Origin: Alphaproteobacteria bacterium
GTDB taxonomy: Bacteria; Pseudomonadota; Alphaproteobacteria; Rhizobiales; Devosiaceae
Assembly: GCA_024279575.1 (NCBI GenBank)
Contig: JAJRRJ010000003.1
Coordinates: forward strand, 1 to 20,577
DNA length: 20,577 nucleotides
Direction of reading: 5' to 3'
The notes under the pieces were generated by a model. The model ran no database searches. It saw only the letters and a list, made by a program, of their open reading frames with translations, and was not told the DNA's origin. Of the stretch, positions 15,767 through 20,577 are shown piece after piece. Positions within the stretch are counted from its first letter, which is position 1. The number at the start of each line of letters is the position of its first letter. The translations under genes were made by a program, and so were the position numbers.

Positions 15767-16216
15767 ATGTTACGCCGTAATTTTCGTAAAATAGTGGTAC
15801 TGAGCGCTGTGTCGCAATTTTTGTTGCTGGCAGGAGCGCTAGCCACTGAGCGGACTACCTATACGGGGCAGGCCATACAGCTTATTTGTGCTCTTTCATC
15901 TCAATCCAGGCAGGATTTGGCCGAGTTTGAAACTGAATTTTGTGGTGCTTTGCATTCCTATTTGATTGATGATCTGAAAGTTGAGTTTTTGCTTGTGCAA
16001 GGGGCACATGAGGGGCGATTGGTTAAGGTCAATGTGCGTCTGCGTGCGCAAAGTGCAGCGATTGTGCACATTAACACCGGATATATGCAAAATGGTGTTT
16101 TTGCAGAAGATTCCTCCAGTGTTTCAAGTCTCGTCAGTTATGATCAGCCACTGTCTGTGTTTTCTTCGCGCACCCTCGTCAGGGGGATTGGCAGTCAACT
16201 GGAGTTAATCCCGTAA
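15767..16216 (+). CDS. Small exported protein of unknown function, upstream of the protease
   Basis: A 149-residue protein with a clear Sec signal peptide (MLRRNFRK, then a hydrophobic core, cleavage after ALA near residue 26), so periplasmic or secreted. The mature part has two cysteines, ICAL and EFCGAL, about 19 residues apart, which could form a disulfide. It is otherwise beta-rich, with VEFLLVQG and VKVNVRLRAQSAAIVHI. I recognise no family. It ends 70 bases before the RTX metalloprotease on the same strand. In several serralysin loci a small periplasmic inhibitor (Inh/AprI) occupies such a place, but this protein lacks the Inh pattern as I know it. An inhibitor or chaperone role is only a positional guess. 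TGGTGG at 15751-15756 is a weak ribosome site. Confidence 0.65.
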   Translation: MLRRNFRKIVVLSAVSQFLLLAGALATERTTYTGQAIQLICALSSQSRQDLAEFETEFCGALHSYLIDDLKVEFLLVQGAHEGRLVKVNVRLRAQSAAIVHINTGYMQNGVFAEDSSSVSSLVSYDQPLSVFSSRTLVRGIGSQLELIP

Positions 16217-16286
16217 TTAAATTCATCTGGTGCAGGTGCGAAAGATAGTATATTATAAGTGTATTCGAGTTATATAGGAGCTTCGT

Positions 16287-18416
16287 ATGACTACTATCCT
16301 CGGAAATAGTTCAACAACTGTATCTATAGAGATTGGCACCTCAGTGTTGGGGGCTGTGGATTTTGGGAACGATCATGACTGGTACCGGGTAGATCTGATT
16401 GCCGGAGTGCAATACGAATTTCGGTTGCACGGGGTGGGAGTAGATTTTGATGAATTGCAAGATCCGTATTTGCGCCTTTATAACCCAAATGGCATAACAA
16501 TTAACGCGCTAAACGATGATGCGGGATTCGCCACATGGGATGGTGCTAATGGTGCTGATTCCCGTATTGTATTTACCGCTGGTCAAACCGGGACCTATTT
16601 TCTTGATGTGGCGAGCTTTAGTAACACATCGACAGGTGACTATCTTATTACCGCCGTTGAGGCCAATCCGGGTGGAATGGTGTTTACAGTGGATGAAATT
16701 GCCTGGCAGTTGGGAAATAACTACGCCGATTCTTCTTCCAGTACTCCGGCAGCATTTGTTGTTGGTGTAGATGGTTCGCTGACAGTGAATATTTCAGCTT
16801 TAACTGCGCAGGGCCAGTCCCTTGCCTGGGCTGCCCTGCAGGCATGGACTAACGTGACTGGTATAGATTTTGTTATAACCACCGGCGCTGCTGAAATTAC
16901 ATTTGATGATAATGATGCGGGGGTTGCTGCTTATGCCAATACGACAATAAATGGTTTTAGTCAGATAACATCTGCTTCGGTTATGGTCACTACCGGCTGG
17001 CTGACCCAGTTTGGCACAGGATATAACAGTTATTCCTTTGAAACCTATATTCATGAGGTCGGGCACGCGCTGGGGTTGGGCCATGCGGGGAACTATAATG
17101 GCAATGCCACCTATGGCACTGACAATTATTACCTGAACGACTCTTTAGCCTATACAATCATGTCCTATATGAATGCCCATAATGACGAGTTTTCCGGGCC
17201 GAATACTTTTGTTGATGCTTCTTTTCGGTACATGTTGACGCCTCAGATCGCAGATATTCTGGCGGTTCAATATGCCTATGGGGATACGGGGGGGCATTTT
17301 TTGGGCAATACAACCTATGGAAACGGTTCCAACACCGGAAATGGCGCTTTTGATAGTGCCTATTTATACGGGGGGTCAGCGGCCTTCACAATTTACGACA
17401 GTGGCGGCACGGATTTGATGAATTTTACCGGCGGGACCTCCGCTCAGATAATTGATCTGCGGGCGGAGCACTTTTCCAGTGTTTGGGGGGGGCAAATGAA
17501 TGTGGCGGTGGCGCGAGATGTTATCATTGAAAACGCCTATGGTGGTTCTTCATTCGATACTATTTATGGCAATGACGTCGCCAATGTTATGACCGGTGAA
17601 GCGGGTGCTGATACCCTTTATGGTTTCGGTGGCAATGATATACTCTTTGCTACAAATTTTGCCCTTAGTGGCGATGCCGGGGTGACAAATTATCTATGGG
17701 GGGGGGCTGGCAACGACGTGCTTTATGGTGCCGATGGAGATGACCTTCTGGTTGGTGGCGCGGGAGCTGACAGTTTTCTTGGTGGTGCCGGTAATGACTG
17801 GATTTATATTGACGGTGATGACAATATGGCCAATCTCAATGGCGGCGCCGGGCTGGACCGGGTATTTGTCAACACCGTTGGCTCCACATTTACCCTTGAT
17901 GTAACAACGGCTCAGGTTGAAGTTGTTTTCGGCGGGGCTGAAAACAACATATTTAACGCGACCGGCTCAAACAGCACAGTCTATCTCATAGGTGCTGCAG
18001 GCAATGACATAGTGACCGGCGGTAATGCGGTTGATGTGCTTTGGGGTTATGGGGACCAGGATATTTTATCGGGCAACGGCTCGACCGACTGGCTTTATGC
18101 GGGCACGGGGTCTGACAGTCTGAATGGCGGAACAGGAAATGATTTCCTAATTGGCGGTGCCGGATTTGGTGCGGGCGACGGCGCGATTGATTTCTATGTT
18201 TTTGATGATAACTGGGGCATTGACCGGGTTTATGAGTTTGATGACGGCATTGATATTCTTGACCTTCGAACTGTCACGGGCCTGACAAGTTTTGCACAAT
18301 TGTCCATTGTGGGCGTTGACGGGGGGGGTAATACCAGCGTGTCCTTTGGCGGGGATACGTTTTATTTGCTCGGTATTTCTGCGCCCCAATTATCGGCAGC
18401 AGATTTCTGGGTGTAG
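16287..18416 (+). CDS. Serralysin-like RTX metalloprotease (peptidase M10)
   Basis: A 709-residue secreted zinc protease exported by a type I system. The zinc motif HEVGHALGLGH (H256, H260, H266, catalytic E257) and Met-turn MSY at 292-294 place it in the serralysin group of metzincins. In front lies a domain of about 125 residues (DFGNDHDWYRVDLIAG, DPYLRLYNPNG, GQTGTYFLDVAS) resembling bacterial pre-peptidase C-terminal domains, in place of the short serralysin propeptide. From about residue 415 glycine-aspartate calcium-binding repeats follow (GGAGNDVLYGADGDD and similar). The protein ends DFWV, the acidic-plus-hydrophobic tail typical of serralysin secretion signals. There is no N-terminal signal peptide. 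AGGAG sits six bases before the ATG. Runs of 7-9 G lie in the coding sequence at 17288, 17485, 17698 and 18321. Confidence 0.93.
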   Translation: MTTILGNSSTTVSIEIGTSVLGAVDFGNDHDWYRVDLIAGVQYEFRLHGVGVDFDELQDPYLRLYNPNGITINALNDDAGFATWDGANGADSRIVFTAGQTGTYFLDVASFSNTSTGDYLITAVEANPGGMVFTVDEIAWQLGNNYADSSSSTPAAFVVGVDGSLTVNISALTAQGQSLAWAALQAWTNVTGIDFVITTGAAEITFDDNDAGVAAYANTTINGFSQITSASVMVTTGWLTQFGTGYNSYSFETYIHEVGHALGLGHAGNYNGNATYGTDNYYLNDSLAYTIMSYMNAHNDEFSGPNTFVDASFRYMLTPQIADILAVQYAYGDTGGHFLGNTTYGNGSNTGNGAFDSAYLYGGSAAFTIYDSGGTDLMNFTGGTSAQIIDLRAEHFSSVWGGQMNVAVARDVIIENAYGGSSFDTIYGNDVANVMTGEAGADTLYGFGGNDILFATNFALSGDAGVTNYLWGGAGNDVLYGADGDDLLVGGAGADSFLGGAGNDWIYIDGDDNMANLNGGAGLDRVFVNTVGSTFTLDVTTAQVEVVFGGAENNIFNATGSNSTVYLIGAAGNDIVTGGNAVDVLWGYGDQDILSGNGSTDWLYAGTGSDSLNGGTGNDFLIGGAGFGAGDGAIDFYVFDDNWGIDRVYEFDDGIDILDLRTVTGLTSFAQLSIVGVDGGGNTSVSFGGDTFYLLGISAPQLSAADFWV
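17628..18182 (+). repeat. RTX module, copy 1 (in the metalloprotease)
   Basis: A 555-base block aligns without gaps to 20023-20577 in the next RTX gene (185 codons each). Shared protein landmarks are NYLWGGAG, DWIYIDGDD, GGAGLDRVFVNTV, AQVEVVFGG, NSTVYLIGA, TGGNAVDVLWGYGD and the end FLIGGAG. The 52 bases at 18072-18123 match 20467-20518 at all but one position, showing recent duplication or gene conversion in that part. Confidence 0.9.
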
Positions 18417-18422
18417 GTAAAA

Positions 18423-18444
18423 ACCGCCTGTCCTTCGGGGCGGT
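18423..18444 (+). terminator. GC-rich hairpin after the protease gene, possible terminator
   Basis: ACCGCC (18423-18428) pairs with GGCGGT (18439-18444), with a CTTCGG tetraloop-type turn inside, starting seven bases after the protease stop. A second GGCGGTT at 18448-18454 can compete for the same left arm. There is no run of T immediately after, so it is either a factor-dependent terminator or a 3'-end-stabilising structure. Confidence 0.45.
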
Positions 18445-18777
18445 AATGGCGGTTCGGATAATATAGATTTTAGCAATTTTATTTTTTGACAAAGCGCTAC
18501 TGCTTTCGAGATGTCTGCCAAAAAAAATCAAATAATCGCTAGTGACGCTTTACCCTGAGTGGATACCTTTTTTAGCAGCAAAAACATTCGCTGACCTAAC
18601 AATGGCTATAATTTTTTTTGAGGGTCTGCAAGGGGAACCTGATCATGCCATTGTATCATATTTTCTAAAAAAATGTGACTTACCCCGTCAATTGATAGTT
18701 CTCAAGAATTCAGTGCACTGTTAATTTAGTACGTTAAGTAGCTTAAACATCGAACTTTCGCCCCAGGAAATCGCATT
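18445..18777. other. Intergenic region before the second RTX gene
   Basis: About 330 AT-rich bases with no recognisable gene. A 60-codon GTG frame at 18542-18724 has no ribosome site and no family resemblance, so I treat it as chance. The leader of the next gene carries the AGGAAA site at 18765-18770. The region should hold that gene's promoter, but no clear -35/-10 pair is seen. An AGTGCACT palindrome lies near 18712-18719. Confidence 0.4.
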
Positions 18778-20577
18778 ATGGCTGTTACCATAGCTTATTC
18801 AATGACCACTACATTGACCGAACGTAGCGCTAATACATGGCTTACCGGTGATCAATTGCTGCCCGACGTTACCGGTTTGAGCAATGGTGGTTATGTTGTT
18901 GCCTACAATAATGTGGACGCTGCTGACGGGTATATTTTGCTGGATTTCTATGATGCCGACAGTAATGTCATCGTCACATATCAAGTTCCGTACGCTACCG
19001 GCACCGGTGCCATTGGCAAACCCGGTGTCACCCAACTTGCAAATGGCAATGTGGTGGTGGTCTGGGACGAAAATGAAACAGGCAATGAAGGTTTAAAGGG
19101 AACTCTTTTTACGGCCACGGGTGCAATTATCGGCACCGAACTGGCTCTTACATCTATTACTGCTGACTTCGGCACACCTGATGTTACCTCTCTTACTGGC
19201 GGCGGCTTTGCCATTTCTTATATCGACGGCAATAACGCAGTAATCAGAATACATAACGATACGGGCGGGCTTGTGACGTCCTTATTTGTTGAATCTATTG
19301 CCACCGGCTCTCAATTTGATCCCGTGGTAACAGCTCTCGCTGATGGTGGTATTGCCGTAACTTTTGTTGATAACAGCACTGGTAATGATGAAATCTATAC
19401 ACGCACCTATGATGCCGATGGCACAGCGCGCACTCTAAATCCGATACTGGTTGATGCCAATGGCGAGAATAACGAACCAGCAATCGCTGCCCTGTCTAAC
19501 GGGAACTATGCAATCGCCTATGTTGATAGCAGTTGGGCCAGCGAAAATGGGACAAGTGGCCTTACTTTGGAAATACGAAATGCAAACGGCGGGGTTGTAG
19601 GAACGCCTGTTAAAATTAACAGCCCCACTACAGGATTTGATGAAGCAAACCCAGATATAACTATTCTTGCGAACGGGTTTATTGTTGTCACATGGACATC
19701 CCCCACCGTCTCTGGAAGCAATATTCTTGGCCGTATATTTGACCAGGCCGGCAACCCTTTAACAATAGATGGAAACGGCGGAGATTTCTTGTTGGCAGCA
19801 GGCTCTGAAGTCAGTTCAGCTGTTAGCGGGATAATTGAAGCTGCTTTTGTAACAGTCTGGCAGGACAACGATACCACGGACAGCTCCGGCGGACGCATTA
19901 CTCGAGAAGAAAATGAGCTGAGCCGCATATCGACTGGAGATGCTGCTAACGACACCATCACCGGCGATGAATTGCCCGACATTATCTTTGGCGGTACCGG
20001 CAGTGACACCCTGATTGGCGGCGCTGGAAATGATCTGCTTTTTGGAAACGCTCTTAGCACAGTGGGCGATGCGGGAATTGTCAACTATCTGTGGGGAGGT
20101 GCGGGTGATGACACGCTCTATGGCGCTGAAGGGGATGATCTTATGGTTGGCGGCGCGGGAGCAGACGGCTTTCTTGCTGGTGCCGGCGATGACTGGATCT
20201 ACATAGATGGTGACGATATCACTGCTGATATCCTAGGTGGCGCCGGGCTTGATCGGGTGTTTGTCAACACGGTGAATGCGACATTTGTTCTTGATGTAAC
20301 AGCGGCTCAGGTTGAGGTGGTTTTTGGTGGCAATGAAGATACCACGCTTGATGCGACGGGTTATAACTCAACAGTTTATCTGATCGGTGCCGGTGGGGAC
20401 GATACGGTCACTGGCGGCAACGCGGTTGATGTGCTTTGGGGCTATGGCGACAATGATACGCTTAGTGGCAACGGCTCGACCGACTGGCTGTATGCGGGCA
20501 CGGGGTCTGACAGTCTGACTGGTGGCGCGGGGGATGATTTCCTTATCGGGGGGGCAGGTCTTGGCTCAGGTGATGGC
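18778..20577 (+). CDS. RTX protein with N-terminal propeller-like repeats (3' end outside window)
   Basis: An open frame of 600 codons from ATG 18778 to the window edge with no stop, so the gene is truncated by the window. AGGAAA at 18765-18770 supports the start. There is no signal peptide; export by the nearby type I system is expected. The N-terminal 360 residues hold at least six units about 50-56 residues apart, each with the pattern P-x-V/I-T-x-L-x-x-G-x-x-V-x-Y/W: GLSNGGYVVAYN, QLANGNVVVVWDE, SLTGGGFAISYID, ALADGGIAVTFVD, ALSNGNYAIAYVD and ILANGFIVVTWTS. Such units are common in large RTX proteins and probably form a beta-propeller. From about residue 392 come RTX repeats, and from 416 the module shared with the metalloprotease. 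No catalytic motif is visible; an adhesin or matrix protein is more likely than an enzyme. Confidence 0.9.
   Translation, partial: MAVTIAYSMTTTLTERSANTWLTGDQLLPDVTGLSNGGYVVAYNNVDAADGYILLDFYDADSNVIVTYQVPYATGTGAIGKPGVTQLANGNVVVVWDENETGNEGLKGTLFTATGAIIGTELALTSITADFGTPDVTSLTGGGFAISYIDGNNAVIRIHNDTGGLVTSLFVESIATGSQFDPVVTALADGGIAVTFVDNSTGNDEIYTRTYDADGTARTLNPILVDANGENNEPAIAALSNGNYAIAYVDSSWASENGTSGLTLEIRNANGGVVGTPVKINSPTTGFDEANPDITILANGFIVVTWTSPTVSGSNILGRIFDQAGNPLTIDGNGGDFLLAAGSEVSSAVSGIIEAAFVTVWQDNDTTDSSGGRITREENELSRISTGDAANDTITGDELPDIIFGGTGSDTLIGGAGNDLLFGNALSTVGDAGIVNYLWGGAGDDTLYGAEGDDLMVGGAGADGFLAGAGDDWIYIDGDDITADILGGAGLDRVFVNTVNATFVLDVTAAQVEVVFGGNEDTTLDATGYNSTVYLIGAGGDDTVTGGNAVDVLWGYGDNDTLSGNGSTDWLYAGTGSDSLTGGAGDDFLIGGAGLGSGDG
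20023..20577 (+). repeat. RTX module, copy 2 (in the second RTX protein)
   Basis: The counterpart of 17628-18182, ungapped over 185 codons and still continuing at the window edge. The protein is closely similar throughout, with most differences in third codon positions or in loop residues. The closest nucleotide match is 20467-20518. Confidence 0.9.

Noticed and set aside
18542..18724. 60-codon GTG frame between the two RTX genes
   Set aside because: No ribosome site, no recognisable family, and AT-rich composition unlike the neighbours; probably chance.
9027..20577. Direct repeat of the tRNA-Thr 3' end as an attachment site
   Set aside because: No second copy of the tRNA 3' segment was found by eye in the window, and no integrase gene is present.
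1..20577. CRISPR array
   Set aside because: No regularly spaced identical short repeats occur; the repetitive areas are coding RTX repeats.

Overview
The window is chromosomal DNA of an alphaproteobacterium, probably a marine or soil Rhizobiales/Rhodobacterales-type organism of moderate GC. The support is the gene families present: a NifU-like scaffold overlapping yidD and followed by thrS, a DUF2336 protein, an alphaproteobacterial-type HPt protein, and a DUF2793 protein of the kind found in gene transfer agent and phage tail loci. No 16S or species-level marker is present, so the genus is not claimed.

Left half (about 1-9026) is conserved, mostly housekeeping. A probable divergent gene start (perhaps folE) leaves the left edge. 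A rightward cluster follows: NifU-like scaffold (177-608), yidD (605-916), thrS (991-2955) and a tandem-SH3 protein (2962-3318). A convergent secreted protein with three internal beta-sandwich repeats (3348-4322) comes next, then a nitroreductase, a lytic transglycosylase and a DUF2336 protein, all rightward. The DUF2336 gene runs tail-to-tail into an HPt gene on the other strand, with about 97 bp of overlapping coding sequence. The HPt gene lies behind nadK. A tRNA-Thr(TGT) closes this half.

Right half (about 9098-20577) looks accessory. On the minus strand are a type I secretion ABC transporter (11589-13469), its HlyD-type adaptor (10284-11585) and a divergent member of the SAM hydroxide adenosyltransferase family (9178-9984). 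On the plus strand, across a 209-bp divergent control region carrying two abutting 18-bp inverted repeats, are a phage-tail-like DUF2793 protein, a decayed REP-associated tyrosine transposase, an unknown small exported protein, a serralysin-type RTX metalloprotease with an extra N-terminal domain, and a second RTX protein that runs off the right edge. The two RTX proteins share an ungapped module of exactly 185 codons.

The likely logic is a one-step secretion locus. The ABC transporter and adaptor would work with an outer-membrane channel encoded elsewhere to export the two RTX proteins, which have no N-terminal signal peptide. The first ends in a serralysin-like DFWV tail. The phage-tail-like protein, the 149-residue exported protein and the SAM-family enzyme have no established role with such a system, and they are the most interesting unknowns. 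An 11-base G:C run inside the transporter gene, and shorter G runs in the protease gene, raise the possibility of on/off switching by slippage.
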